Shown: piece by piece, positions 1 to 8,427 of the stretch
Position numbering within the stretch: the stretch's first letter is position 1
How the letters are laid out: the number at the start of each line of letters is the position of its first letter
NCBI GenBank assembly: GCA_034432935.1
Contig: DAOUBD010000018.1
Location: forward strand, 62,001 to 126,000
Direction: 5' to 3'
DNA: 64,000 nucleotides
Source: DAOUAG01 sp034432935
GTDB taxonomy: Bacteria > Chloroflexota > Dehalococcoidia > SM23-28-2 > RBG-16-64-32
Notes under the pieces: model-generated
Told to the model about the DNA's origin: nothing
The model's input: only the letters and a program-made list of their open reading frames with translations
The model's database searches: none
Program-made: the position numbers and the translations under genes

Positions 1-270
1 GAAGGTGCGAACGATCCCTTTGCGGAAGATGCGGTGCGGCGGCAGGCCGTCAATCCTTTCGCCCCGGAACAAAATTCGGCCCGAGTCTGGTTTGAGGAAG
101 CCGGTGATGACGTTGAAGAGGGTGGTCTTGCCGGCGCCGTTGGGCCCGATGAGGCCGGTTATGCTTCCTTCAGCGATACTGAGGGTGCATCCGTTTAGGG
201 CGCGCAGTCCGCCGAAGGACTTGCTTACGTCCTCAACTTCCAGGATGGGTGCCGGGGCCGTTGCGCTCAT
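1..270 (-). CDS. LivG-like ABC transporter ATPase, partial
   Basis: The gene runs leftward off the window edge, so only the first 90 codons are present. They start with ATG at 270 and contain a complete Walker A motif (GPNGAGKTTLF) and the typical N-terminal strand pattern of branched-chain amino acid/amide ABC ATPases (LivG type). It would energise uptake together with LivH/LivM permeases that should lie outside the window. It is distinct from the complete livG at 21575-22339, so the genome has at least two systems of this family. Family assignment is firm; the substrate is unknown. Confidence 0.85.
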   Translation of the reverse strand, partial: MSATAPAPILEVEDVSKSFGGLRALNGCTLSIAEGSITGLIGPNGAGKTTLFNVITGFLKPDSGRILFRGERIDGLPPHRIFRKGIVRTF

Positions 271-361
271 GGGATCGGCTCGCTGACCAGTATACAGGAC
301 GTCTGAGTAGTAATCCGGCCTTGTTTGACGGGCCAGGAGAGGGGATGGCACACTCGATGTG

Positions 362-1042
362 ATGTCCCCAGGGGCGCTAGCGGCAATCTTCGGCACGTCG
401 TTCGTGGTCAGTCTTACTGGCGCTCTGAGCCCTGGCCCGCTGACAACCCTGGCCGTCCGGGAGGGGGTGCGCCGCGGCTTCTGGGCCGGGCCTGTGCTGG
501 CCTTCGGGCACGGGGCCATCGAGCTGCCCCTGGTGGTGGGGTTGGCTCTGGGCCTAGACCAACTGCTGGACAGTGATGTCGTCACAGCGGCCGTGGCCGT
601 CATGGGCGGTTCGTTTCTCATCTGGCTGGGAACTCAGACGGCCCTCTCGGCGCCGCGCCAGGAGCTGCGCATAGAAGGCGAGGCGGGCTCGGCCGCCGAA
701 AGCCGTGCAGCCGCGAGCGTGGGTGTCCCGGGCGCGGCGGGTCTAGCTGCACAGGGGCTTGCCGTCAGCGTCTCCAACCCGTTTTGGCTTGCCTGGTGGG
801 CCACCATCGGGGCGGCTTACATAGTAAAGGCGCTGGACCAGGGGGTGGCAGGCGTGGCCTCTTTCTACAGCGCCCACATTTTGACGGACTTGGGCTGGCT
901 CAGCGTGATAGCCTTCGTCTTGGGCAGCGGCCGCCGCATCATGAGCCGCAGGGCTTACCAGACGGTGTTGGGGGCGTGCGGCCTCCTGCTTATCGCCCTC
1001 GGCGGCTGGTTCTTGGCCTCGGGGTTGGGCCATGTGGCATAG
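362..1042 (+). CDS. LysE/RhtB-family exporter
   Basis: This is a membrane protein of about 226 residues with the LysE/RhtB layout: an N-terminal segment with the SLTGALSPGPL signature (known in the family as the conserved SPGP region), a hydrophilic middle (about residues 95-125) and several hydrophobic helices after it. The family exports amino acids or small metabolites. ATG 362 is preceded by GTG 359 and overlaps the TGA of a five-codon open frame starting at 345, which sits directly after AGGAGA. Substrate cannot be told from sequence. A second exporter (TSUP family) follows 30 bp downstream, probably in the same transcript. Confidence 0.8.
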   Translation: MSPGALAAIFGTSFVVSLTGALSPGPLTTLAVREGVRRGFWAGPVLAFGHGAIELPLVVGLALGLDQLLDSDVVTAAVAVMGGSFLIWLGTQTALSAPRQELRIEGEAGSAAESRAAASVGVPGAAGLAAQGLAVSVSNPFWLAWWATIGAAYIVKALDQGVAGVASFYSAHILTDLGWLSVIAFVLGSGRRIMSRRAYQTVLGACGLLLIALGGWFLASGLGHVA

Positions 1043-1072
1043 CCGTCCGCTGGGCTGCGGGCTGCGACGTCC

Positions 1073-1843
1073 GTGGGTGTCCCGGAGGCGATAGGTCTCC
1101 TGGCGGCTGCCCTGGCCGCCGGAAGCATCAACGCCGTGGCTGGCGGCGGTTCCCTCATCAGCTTCCCTTCGCTGGTCGCTGCCGGATACGCAGCCAAGAC
1201 GGCCAACGTCACCAACACCGTGGCCCTCTGGCCCGGCTACTTTGGCGGATCGCTAGCCTACCGGAACGAGTTGCGGCGGCAGCGGCGGCGCCTTGTCCTT
1301 CTCTTGGCGCCGTCGGTTTCGGGCGCCTTGGTGGGCTCGGCCATCCTGCTGGCCACCCCGGCGGGAGCCTTCGAGGCGGTGGTCCCCTTCCTCATCCTCT
1401 TCGCCAGCGGGCTCATGGCTTCGCAGGAGCGCCTCGCCGCCTTCGCCGCGGACCACCACTTGAACTCGCGCGGACCGGAGGACCTGCCCTGGGTCCTCAA
1501 CATCGCTATGTTCGCCCTTGCGGTCTACGGGGCGTATTTCGGAGCAGGTCTGGGCATCATGATCATGGCTTCCCTGGCGATCCTGATGCCGGACGACATC
1601 CAACACTCCAACGCCCTCAAGGGCGTGCTGTCCATGGTTATCAACGCAGTGGCGGTGCTGTACTTCGCCTTGTTCGGGCCGGTGCAGTGGGGCGCTGCCG
1701 TCCTCATGGCCGGCGGCGCCCTGGCCGGAGGTTACCTGGGCGCGGGCATCGCCAGACGCCTCGGCCCGCTATGGCTGCGGCGCGCCATCATCGCCTTCGG
1801 GCTCGCCGTGTCCGCAGTCCTCTTCGGCCGTTACTACTGGTGA
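1073..1843 (+). CDS. TauE/SafE (TSUP) family membrane transporter
   Basis: A 256-residue polytopic membrane protein. The N-terminus carries the TSUP hallmark of a glycine-rich first helix (AAGSINAVAGGGSLISFP) and a second half-repeat begins near residue 140 (YGAYFGAGLGIMIMASLAI), as expected for the internally duplicated TauE/SafE family of sulfite/sulfonate or organic anion exporters. GTG at 1073 is the chosen start and the gene follows the LysE-type exporter by 30 bp. Length is normal for the family. The transported anion is not predictable. Confidence 0.85.
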   Translation: MGVPEAIGLLAAALAAGSINAVAGGGSLISFPSLVAAGYAAKTANVTNTVALWPGYFGGSLAYRNELRRQRRRLVLLLAPSVSGALVGSAILLATPAGAFEAVVPFLILFASGLMASQERLAAFAADHHLNSRGPEDLPWVLNIAMFALAVYGAYFGAGLGIMIMASLAILMPDDIQHSNALKGVLSMVINAVAVLYFALFGPVQWGAAVLMAGGALAGGYLGAGIARRLGPLWLRRAIIAFGLAVSAVLFGRYYW

Positions 1844-1896
1844 ATCCTCACCTAAAGTAGTTAAAGGTGCGTAGGCGCCAAGCTGCCCGGTGAGCT

Positions 1897-1902
1897 TATA
1901 AT
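1897..1902 (+). promoter_or_regulatory. candidate -10 box of the aldo/keto reductase gene
   Basis: A perfect TATAAT lies 32 nt upstream of the ATG at 1934, after the stop of the preceding gene, and GGAG lies just before the start. No good -35 hexamer is visible at the usual distance. Inference from sequence only. Confidence 0.4.
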
Positions 1903-1933
1903 ATCTCGCGTAGGACCTAGAACGGAGTGAGAA

Positions 1934-2938
1934 ATGCAGTATCGCATCGCCGGCCGGACCGGGATTCGGGTCTCCGCGGTCGGTTTCGGGCTATGGACCG
2001 TCAGTACGACATGGTGGGGGATCGAGGATGAGGGCTACGGCCGGGACCTGCTTCGGCAGGCCTATGATTTGGGCGTAACCTTCTTCGATACCGCCGACAC
2101 CTACGGCAACGGCAAGGGCGAGACGATGCTGGCCGATGCCCTCGGCTCCGTGCGTGATCGCATCGTTATCGCCACCAAGTTCGGTTACGACTTCTACCGC
2201 CACGGCGAAAAGCGCACCGGCCAGCGGGAGCTTCCGCAGGACTTCTCACCGTCCTACCTGCGTTTTGCGGTGGAACAGAGTCTGCGGCGTCTGCGTACCG
2301 ACTACATCGATATCTACCAGTTGCACAATCCCCGCATGTGGGCCATCGACAGCGATGAGCTGTTCGCCACTTTGGAGGACCTGAAGTCGGAGGGGAAGAT
2401 CAGGGCCTACGGGGCTGCCCTGGGCCCAGCCATCGGCTGGGAGCCTGAGGGTATGGCGGCCATGCGCAAGCGCCGCGTGGGCACTTTGCAGATCATCTAC
2501 AACATGCTGGAGCAGGACCCCGGCCGCCGCCTGTTAGCCACGGCGGAGGAAGAGGGTGTGGGCGTCCTGGTCCGCGTTCCCCACTCTTCGGGCTTGTTGG
2601 AAGGCAAGTTCACCCCAGAGACCACCTTCCCGCCTAGCGACCACCGAAGCCACCGGCCCCGCGAGTGGCTCACGGACGGTCTGAAAAAGCTGGAGAAGCT
2701 GACGTTCCTAACGGAAGGCAGAGGGCGCACGATAGGCCAGGCCGCCATCCAGTTCATCCTCGCCTCGCCGGCGGCCGCTAGCGTCCTGCCCAACATATAC
2801 GACGCCGGGCAACTGCGGGAGTTCGCCGAAGCGCCAGACACGCCGCCACTGACGCAGGAGGAGCTCGATAGGGTGGCGGCCCTGTACGAGGGCAACTTCG
2901 GGCTCCCCGTTGCCAGGCCCCAGCACGCCCAGGCGTAG
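1934..2938 (+). CDS. aldo/keto reductase
   Basis: A 334-residue NADPH-dependent oxidoreductase of the AKR (beta/alpha)8 barrel fold. Visible family marks are the N-terminal RIAGRTGIRVSAVGFG strand, the catalytic-region motif DTADTYGNGKGE (Asp and Tyr near residues 53-57), the Lys in IVIATKFGYD (about 82) and the YQLHNP segment holding the active-site His. Near the C-terminus, AASVLPNI corresponds to the cofactor-binding region. A -10 box and GGAG precede it. It ends 8 bp before a heme-linked fusion protein, so the two are probably co-transcribed; whether the reductase works in the same pathway is unknown. Confidence 0.88.
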   Translation: MQYRIAGRTGIRVSAVGFGLWTVSTTWWGIEDEGYGRDLLRQAYDLGVTFFDTADTYGNGKGETMLADALGSVRDRIVIATKFGYDFYRHGEKRTGQRELPQDFSPSYLRFAVEQSLRRLRTDYIDIYQLHNPRMWAIDSDELFATLEDLKSEGKIRAYGAALGPAIGWEPEGMAAMRKRRVGTLQIIYNMLEQDPGRRLLATAEEEGVGVLVRVPHSSGLLEGKFTPETTFPPSDHRSHRPREWLTDGLKKLEKLTFLTEGRGRTIGQAAIQFILASPAAASVLPNIYDAGQLREFAEAPDTPPLTQEELDRVAALYEGNFGLPVARPQHAQA

Positions 2939-2946
2939 GCGGCATC

Positions 2947-4014
2947 GTGAAGGGCACTCGGCAGATCGTCAAGTTCTCCTTCTACCGCATCGATCCCGCC
3001 TGGCGGCGGCTGCCGGTGGCGGAGAGAGAGGCTGGCAAAGAAGCGTTTTGCCAAGCGGTGGGGTCTTTCGCCGGACGGCTTCACGTGCGCAGCTACTCCC
3101 TCGTGGGCACGCGGGGAGATGCCGATCTCCTCCTGTGGCAGATCGGCGAGAGCATCGAAGACATTCGGGCGTTGGCCACGGCCATCATGCGCACGGCCAT
3201 GGGTCCGTTCCTGTCCATGCCCTATTCGTATCTGGCCATGACCAGGCGCTCCGTCTACGTGAGCCCGGAGGAAGGCCAGCGCCGGACTGTCATCCACCCT
3301 TCGGAGTCCCGCTACCTGTTCGTCTACCCTTTCGTCAAGACGCGCCAGTGGTACGCCCTCCCCATGGAGGAGCGCCAGGCGATGATGGACGAGCACATCG
3401 CTATCGGCAGGCGCTATCCGTCCGTCAAGCTCAACACCACCTACTCTTTCGGTCTCGACGACCAGGAGTTCGTCGTCGCTTTCGAGACGGACGAGCCGGC
3501 TGACTTCCTGGATCTGGTGATGGAGCTGCGAGAGACCAGGGCCAGCGCCTACACCCTACGCGATACTCCGATATTCACTTGCGTAGCGATGGATCTGAAA
3601 GAGGCGCTGGACGCCCTGGGCGCGCCGGGAGACCCTGTGGCGTCCCGCCTAGAAGCTGCCGCACCCCACGGGGACCGGCCCGTCGCATCCATAGAGGAGG
3701 TACCGGAGGGTGGCAGCCGTGCCGTCTACTACGGCGGAGAGCGGGTGGCCCTGTTTCGGGCAGGCGGCCGCCTCTTCGCCTTGAGCGACCGCTGCCCCCA
3801 CGCAGGAGGATCGCTTTCGGAGGGCCGTGTAGAGGGCACGACAGTGACGTGCCCCTACCACGCCTCGCGCTTCGACCTGGCCACGGGGCAGCCCCTTGGC
3901 GGCCCGGCGGCGCGGCCGGCGCGGCGGTTCGACGTTAGGGTCGTGGGAGACGAAGTGTATCTCTCCCGGGCGGCCCCCGCGTTGGCCGACGTGGAAGACC
4001 CGCGGGACCCTTAG
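2947..4014 (+). CDS. HemQ/chlorite dismutase-like protein fused to a Rieske ferredoxin domain
   Basis: The 355-residue product has two parts. Residues 1-215 match the chlorite-dismutase superfamily, closest in style to coproheme decarboxylase (HemQ/ChdC). VYPFVK places Tyr127 and Lys131 four residues apart, as in the catalytic pair described for the Staphylococcus enzyme. MMDEHIAIGRRY puts His150 where the heme-ligand histidine is expected (alignment from memory). Residues 245-345 form a Rieske [2Fe-2S] domain with C283-P-H285 and C302-P-Y-H305 ligands. HemQ normally ends near residue 250, so the Rieske tail is an addition. GTG 2947 is the start. A role in coproporphyrin-dependent heme synthesis, perhaps with an electron-transfer tail, is inference; no other heme genes are in the window. 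Confidence 0.82.
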   Translation: MKGTRQIVKFSFYRIDPAWRRLPVAEREAGKEAFCQAVGSFAGRLHVRSYSLVGTRGDADLLLWQIGESIEDIRALATAIMRTAMGPFLSMPYSYLAMTRRSVYVSPEEGQRRTVIHPSESRYLFVYPFVKTRQWYALPMEERQAMMDEHIAIGRRYPSVKLNTTYSFGLDDQEFVVAFETDEPADFLDLVMELRETRASAYTLRDTPIFTCVAMDLKEALDALGAPGDPVASRLEAAAPHGDRPVASIEEVPEGGSRAVYYGGERVALFRAGGRLFALSDRCPHAGGSLSEGRVEGTTVTCPYHASRFDLATGQPLGGPAARPARRFDVRVVGDEVYLSRAAPALADVEDPRDP

Positions 4015-4071
4015 AGCCGGCCGCAGCGTGTGCTAGACGCCCCGGGCCAGCCTCTGCCATCCTAACAGGCG

Positions 4072-5043
4072 ATGGGTGGGCAGCCCTGGCCAATGTGGCG
4101 GCTCGCGATCACGGTGCTCTTGCTGGCCATCGCGCCTGCTGGGCTGGCGGCTTGTGAGAGCGCGGCCAGCGGCCCCTCGGTGACGGCGAGTCCGGCGCCA
4201 GCCAGGAGGAGCGCCGGCACCGCGGAGGCAGGGGTGGCATCTCCTAAGCCAGCCCCTACCGCCGCCTCCACGCCGGCGCCCACGCCCGAGCCGACACCGG
4301 ACCCGACGCCGACCCCCTCTCCCACGCCGATCCCCTTGCTGCACCCGCCGCCTTACACGGTCGCTATCGACCCCGGCCATGGCGGCGTCGACTACTCCGG
4401 CGCAGCCTATCGGGACGCTGCCGGACAGGTGACTTCTGAGAAGGACCTGACGCTGGACGTCGCCTTGCGCCTCGATACCCTATTGCGGGAGGCAGGCTAT
4501 CGGACCGTCCTGATCCGGGACGGCGACTACAGCCTGACGGAGTTCGACGCGCAGGACGTCAGGGGCAGTCAGCGGCGGGAGCTACAGGCCAGGGTGGACA
4601 AGGCCAATGAGGCTCAGGCGGACATCTTGGTCTCCATCCACTTCAACGGGAGTGAGGACGCGTCCCTGTCTGGGATGGAGGTGTATTACAACCCGGAGCG
4701 CTCCTTCGCCGGATACAACTGGGCGTTGGCCGCCTTTGTGCACGATGCCCTGGCCAGGGCGATCTTCCGCTACGGCTATTTGGGCGCCAATGACCGGGGC
4801 ATCAAGAACGATTCGGGCGTTGGCGGCGACCCGGAAAACGCCCACTCTTACCTGCTGGGCACAAACCGGGACTTCCGTCCCAGCCTGATGCCCGGGGTGA
4901 TCGCCGAACCGCTGTTCCTCAGCAACGAGCGGGAGGCTAGGATCATTCTGAACCCTGACTTCAGGGGTGCCTTGGCCCGCGGCTTCAAGGAGGGGATCGA
5001 TGCCTACTTCGCGTGGCTACAGGGGCAGTTGGCCGGCGGGTGA
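4072..5043 (+). CDS. N-acetylmuramoyl-L-alanine amidase, lipoprotein
   Basis: Cell-wall hydrolase of the Amidase_3 family (zinc-dependent, cleaves the MurNAc-L-Ala bond). Residues 8-28 form a lipoprotein signal ending in LAAC (Cys28). Residues 30-90 are a Thr/Pro-rich spacer. The catalytic domain begins at about 95 with DPGHGG (His103) and continues with Glu123 in SEKDLTLD, His190 in SIHFN and Glu279 in AEPLFLSN, the expected zinc and catalytic residues. All are intact, so it should be active and anchored outside the membrane. ATG 4093 is an alternative start. It stands alone before the convergent tRNA-Arg. Confidence 0.9.
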   Translation: MGGQPWPMWRLAITVLLLAIAPAGLAACESAASGPSVTASPAPARRSAGTAEAGVASPKPAPTAASTPAPTPEPTPDPTPTPSPTPIPLLHPPPYTVAIDPGHGGVDYSGAAYRDAAGQVTSEKDLTLDVALRLDTLLREAGYRTVLIRDGDYSLTEFDAQDVRGSQRRELQARVDKANEAQADILVSIHFNGSEDASLSGMEVYYNPERSFAGYNWALAAFVHDALARAIFRYGYLGANDRGIKNDSGVGGDPENAHSYLLGTNRDFRPSLMPGVIAEPLFLSNEREARIILNPDFRGALARGFKEGIDAYFAWLQGQLAGG

Positions 5044-5066
5044 GGGGTTAGCCTGGAAACGGCCCC

Positions 5067-5143
5067 TGGCGCCCCCGGTAGGACTCGAACCCACAACCTC
5101 CTGATCCGAAGTCAGGCGCTCTGTCCAATTGAGCTACGGGGGC
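5067..5143 (-). tRNA. tRNA-Arg (anticodon TCG)
   Basis: The minus strand folds as a standard cloverleaf: acceptor GCCCCCG pairing CGGGGGC, anticodon stem CCTGA/TCAGG around loop CTTCGGA (anticodon TCG, reading CGA), and a GGTTCGAACC-type T arm. The CCA end is encoded at 5067-5069 next to discriminator G. Confidence 0.95.
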
Positions 5144-5261
5144 CCCAGAGCGAGTATATCATCACCGCTGGCCATCGCCGCGGCCTGCCGGGTTCCCCTG
5201 GGGCCGGGGCTGTGCTCTAATAGCTACGGGCCACCTGTTCCCGCCTTTCTAGATCGCTCCC

Positions 5262-6608
5262 ATGACAGTCAGCCAGGAAGACCTCGTCCAACGCGCAGAA
5301 GAGCTCCTGAGCGGCGATGATGTGGAGGCAGCCCTCGCTTTCCTCGCCGGGATGCACCCCGCCGACCAGGCGGACCTCTACGGCCGGCTGGACCGCGCCG
5401 GCCGGGAGCGCCTACTGGCCCTCCTCTCGGCCGAGGGGATCGCTCATCTCCTGGAGCACTTGGACGAGGACCTGCTGAAAGACGTCGTGGAGGGCATGCC
5501 GCGGGCCTCTTTGGCTCGCGTTCTCGATGCCACGGACAACGACGTGGCGGTCGACGTCTTGCGTCTCTTGCCCCCTTCGGAGCGCGTGCGCACGCTGGCA
5601 GGCATGAGCACGGCGGCCGACATCGCCCTGCTCCTGGGCCACGCCGACGAGAGCGCCGGCGGTCTCATGACCAGGGGCTACGTGGCCTTGCACAAGGACA
5701 TGACCGTCGCGGAGGCCATGACCTTCCTGCGCATGAGCCGCCCCTTGGCGGAAGAGGCCTACTACCTTTACGTCCTGGACGGCCAAAACCGGCTCCTGGG
5801 GGTGGTGAACCTGCGCCAGCTCATCGTGTCGGACCCTGATGCCCCCATCGAGCAGGTGATGACCAGGGATGTCATCTCGGTCCGTCCCGATACAGACCAG
5901 GAAGAGGTGGCGCGCCTGCTCCAGCACTACCGGCTGCGGGCGTTGCCGGTGGTGGACGAGGCGGGTGTGCTCCGGGGCATCATCACCGCTGACGACATCA
6001 TCGACGTCATCACGGAGGAGGCTACGGAGGACATCCTGCTCCAGGCGGGCCTGGACGTCCGAGAGTCGGCCCTCAGCCCCGTGGCCAGCTCCCTCAAGCG
6101 CCGGGGCCCCTGGCTGGTGGTCAACCTCCTGACGGCCTTCCTTTCGGCCCTCACCGTCAGCGCCTTCGAGGATACGATATCCAGGGCGGCTGCCCTGGCC
6201 GCCTTCATGCCTGTCATCGCCGGCCACGGAGGAAACACCGGCACTCAGGTCACAACCCTCGTCGTGCGCGGCATAGCCCTCGGCGAGATAGAACCGCGGG
6301 ACGCCGCCCGTGTGGTCGTCAAGGAGGTGCTCTTCGGCCTGGCCCACGGTCTTATCGTCGGGTCTCTGACGGCGGGCTTGGCCTACGTCTTGTCTGGGAA
6401 CTATTGGCTGTCCGCCGTGGTGTTCGCGGCCATGGTCGGCAACGTGCTCGTGGCCGGCGTTCTTGGGGCGTTGATTCCCTTGGGGCTGAGGGCCGTGAGG
6501 TTGGACCCTGCGCTAGCCTCCGCTATCTGGCTGACGACCTTCACGGACATCGCCGGCTTCCTGATGCTCCTCGGAGCTGGCGCCCTCCTCGTGTCCAAGC
6601 TCAGCTAG
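5262..6608 (+). CDS. mgtE: magnesium transporter MgtE
   Basis: At 448 residues this has the complete MgtE plan. A cytosolic MgtE_N superhelical domain (about 1-125) contains the LLGHADESAGGLMTRGYVAL hinge. Two CBS domains (about 135-255) follow, the second including VMTRDVISVRPDTDQEEVA. The C-terminal membrane pore domain (about 275-448) carries FMPVIAGHGGNTGTQ, a conserved pore region of the family. MgtE imports Mg2+ and is gated by Mg2+ binding to the N and CBS domains. I found no Mg2+ riboswitch-like structure in the short upstream region; gating of the protein may suffice. Confidence 0.93.
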   Translation: MTVSQEDLVQRAEELLSGDDVEAALAFLAGMHPADQADLYGRLDRAGRERLLALLSAEGIAHLLEHLDEDLLKDVVEGMPRASLARVLDATDNDVAVDVLRLLPPSERVRTLAGMSTAADIALLLGHADESAGGLMTRGYVALHKDMTVAEAMTFLRMSRPLAEEAYYLYVLDGQNRLLGVVNLRQLIVSDPDAPIEQVMTRDVISVRPDTDQEEVARLLQHYRLRALPVVDEAGVLRGIITADDIIDVITEEATEDILLQAGLDVRESALSPVASSLKRRGPWLVVNLLTAFLSALTVSAFEDTISRAAALAAFMPVIAGHGGNTGTQVTTLVVRGIALGEIEPRDAARVVVKEVLFGLAHGLIVGSLTAGLAYVLSGNYWLSAVVFAAMVGNVLVAGVLGALIPLGLRAVRLDPALASAIWLTTFTDIAGFLMLLGAGALLVSKLS

Positions 6609-6657
6609 AGGCGCATAGTATCGGGGGTACGCTGCCGCCCGGCGGAGGAAACAGAAA

Positions 6658-6734
6658 TGGGGTGGACGGAGGGATTCGAACCCTCGATCTCCAGGGCCAC
6701 AACCTGGCGCGTTAACCGCTACGCTACGCCCACC
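6658..6734 (-). tRNA. tRNA-His (anticodon GTG)
   Basis: Minus-strand cloverleaf with acceptor GTGGGCG/CGTCCAC, anticodon stem CCAGG/CCTGG around TTGTGGC (anticodon GTG). The extra G-1 characteristic of tRNA-His is encoded at 6734 opposite discriminator C at 6661, and CCA is encoded at 6658-6660. Confidence 0.95.
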
Positions 6735-6884
6735 ACCCGTGCCTTGCCCCGTGCCGGGGGCCAGTCTCAATCTAGCATCCGCTGCCTGGGGTGGTCAAGG
6801 AACGCCGGGTCTGCCGAGGTGCTCCAGACTGGCCGCGTCTTCCCCTCCGTGACAGAGGGTTGACCCGGCTGCGGCCGGGGCACC

Positions 6885-7466
6885 TCAGGAGCGCTTGCGG
6901 GCGATGAGGCTGGCCACGGCCTTGGGCCCCCGGTCATCCTCGGCCACGATGGTTTCCCGGTAACGGACCACGTGTAGCGTGGGGAAGAGTCTCGGCAGCT
7001 CCCCAGGCGTGAGCAGGAAGTCGTCCTCGGTGGGTCCCCAGCCGAACTGCCGCTGGATCGTGGTGAACGTCTCGAAGACCAGAACGCCGCCGGGACGCAG
7101 GGCCGCTGCTATGCGGGAGCAGAGGTCCCGCTGTAAGAAATAGAAGTCCAGTACGATGTCGAAGGCAGAGGCGGGCCATTGCCATGCCGTTAGGTCGGCG
7201 CAGACAGCCTCGATGCGCACCCCGAGGCGGCGCGCCTCTTCCAAGCAGCGTTGGACGGCCACGGGGGATATATCGACGCCGGTGACTTCGTATCCCCGGC
7301 CGGCCAGGAAGAGGGCGTGGCGGCCGGTGCCCATGGCCACGTCCAGGACGCGCCCCGTAGGAGGCAGGAGCGCCAGGTTCTCCGTCAAGAACTGCGCCGG
7401 TTCGCGTGGGCCGGCGTCCTGAGAGCGGTACCGCTGGTCCCAATAGGCCGCAATATCGTTTTTCAC
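6885..7466 (-). CDS. class I SAM-dependent methyltransferase
   Basis: A 193-residue Rossmann-fold methyltransferase. Motif I is VLDVAMGTGRHALFLAGRGYEVTG (residues about 39-62, split here by its GTGRH core), with the acidic ribose-binding residue in VTGVDIS. An acidic motif II (AVCADL) and FDIVLDFYFLQRDL follow. It resembles the TehB/UbiE-like small methyltransferases. GTG at 7466 is chosen because MKNDIAAYWDQRY is the usual N-terminus; the open frame further upstream has no family similarity. Substrate unknown. It is transcribed away from the divergent CPBP gene. Confidence 0.8.
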   Translation of the reverse strand: MKNDIAAYWDQRYRSQDAGPREPAQFLTENLALLPPTGRVLDVAMGTGRHALFLAGRGYEVTGVDISPVAVQRCLEEARRLGVRIEAVCADLTAWQWPASAFDIVLDFYFLQRDLCSRIAAALRPGGVLVFETFTTIQRQFGWGPTEDDFLLTPGELPRLFPTLHVVRYRETIVAEDDRGPKAVASLIARKRS

Positions 7467-7641
7467 GTCACCAGTATCCCGCCTGCCTAGCGGCGGCACA
7501 ACGCCGGGGATTCGCGGTTCCCAGCGCCAGTGCCGAGGCGGCGCCATCCCATCGCGGCGCCTGTTTCGATGGCCGGGAGCGTGAGGGAGGACCCAGGGGT
7601 GAGGGCTGGCGGACGCCCTGGTTCGCCGGAGCCCGGTTCCG

Positions 7642-7647
7642 TACACT
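7642..7647 (+). promoter_or_regulatory. candidate -10 box, leaderless CPBP/trpA transcript
   Basis: TACACT ends 6 nt before the ATG at 7654 and there is no Shine-Dalgarno. If used, transcription would begin at or next to the start codon. Inference. Confidence 0.35.
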
Positions 7648-7653
7648 GTATTC

Positions 7654-8427
7654 ATGAGCCGGGACATTCCCTTTGGTGGGCTGTATTCGCAGCCGGATTC
7701 GCCCGGGCCCCGCCTGGCAGCGCCGGAGGCGCCCTGGACGCCGGTCGACATGGCGAAGGCCGTTGGCATCGTCGTCCTCGGCATGCTCATGGTGGCGGTG
7801 CCGACAGCGCTGGTGGCTTCGGCGCTAGCGGACGCCGGCGATATCGACAAGGACCCTGAGGCGCTTACGGTGGTCTTGGGGGCGAGTTTCTTCCTGGAGG
7901 TTTTCCTGCTGGGCACGGCGGCCTATTTCAGTCTGGCGAAGTACGGCCTGCCGTGGAGCGTCTTGGGACTGAGGGCAGCACGGCGGGGAGGCTGGTGGCT
8001 GCCTCCGGCGCTGGTTATGGGGGCGCTGTCCGTCATCTACGGCTACTTCGCCGTCTTGGGCGCCTTCGGCGTCCATCCCAGCACGGATCTTCCGGAAGAG
8101 GCTTTTCGTAACGTCGCTCCCGCGGTGACGCTGGCGCTGCTTTCTCTCATCTTTGCGCCCATCATGGAAGAGATATTCTTCCGCGGGTTCATCTTCGGGG
8201 GCCTGCGGCGGCGTTGGGGTACCTTGGGCGCTGCCCTCGGCAGCGGCGCGCTCTTCGCCGTGGCCCACCTCGGCAACCCGGGCTCTGTTTACGTCTTGCC
8301 GCCCATCGGCCTGGTGGGAGCCCTGTTCGCCTGGGGCTACGCCTATTCTGGGTCGCTCTTGCCGGTGATGGCGGCCCACTTCCTGTTCAACCTGTTCAGC
8401 TTCAGTGTGGGCTTGGCCAGCTCGTGA
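7654..8427 (+). CDS. CPBP-family intramembrane metalloprotease
   Basis: A 257-residue multi-helix membrane protein of the Rce1/CPBP (Abi) family. The three conserved motifs are present: EEIFFRGFIFGGLRRR (Glu-Glu...Arg, about residues 170-182), FAVAHLG (His) and MAAHFLFNLFSF (His/Asn) near the C-terminus. Such proteins are thought to be glutamate-type intramembrane proteases; bacterial substrates are mostly unknown. Its stop overlaps the trpA start (GTGA), so the two are translationally coupled even though no functional link is known. Confidence 0.85.
   Translation: MSRDIPFGGLYSQPDSPGPRLAAPEAPWTPVDMAKAVGIVVLGMLMVAVPTALVASALADAGDIDKDPEALTVVLGASFFLEVFLLGTAAYFSLAKYGLPWSVLGLRAARRGGWWLPPALVMGALSVIYGYFAVLGAFGVHPSTDLPEEAFRNVAPAVTLALLSLIFAPIMEEIFFRGFIFGGLRRRWGTLGAALGSGALFAVAHLGNPGSVYVLPPIGLVGALFAWGYAYSGSLLPVMAAHFLFNLFSFSVGLASS

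Noticed and set aside
5144..5261. Mg2+ riboswitch upstream of mgtE
   Set aside because: The space beyond the tRNA is about 118 nt and I see no M-box-like conserved structure.
5412..6347. Long minus-strand open frame opposite mgtE
   Set aside because: Shadow of the mgtE coding pattern; no domain, start signal or composition of its own.
8214..8423. Upstream extension of trpA
   Set aside because: It overlaps the conserved end of the CPBP gene; trpA similarity begins at GTG 8424.
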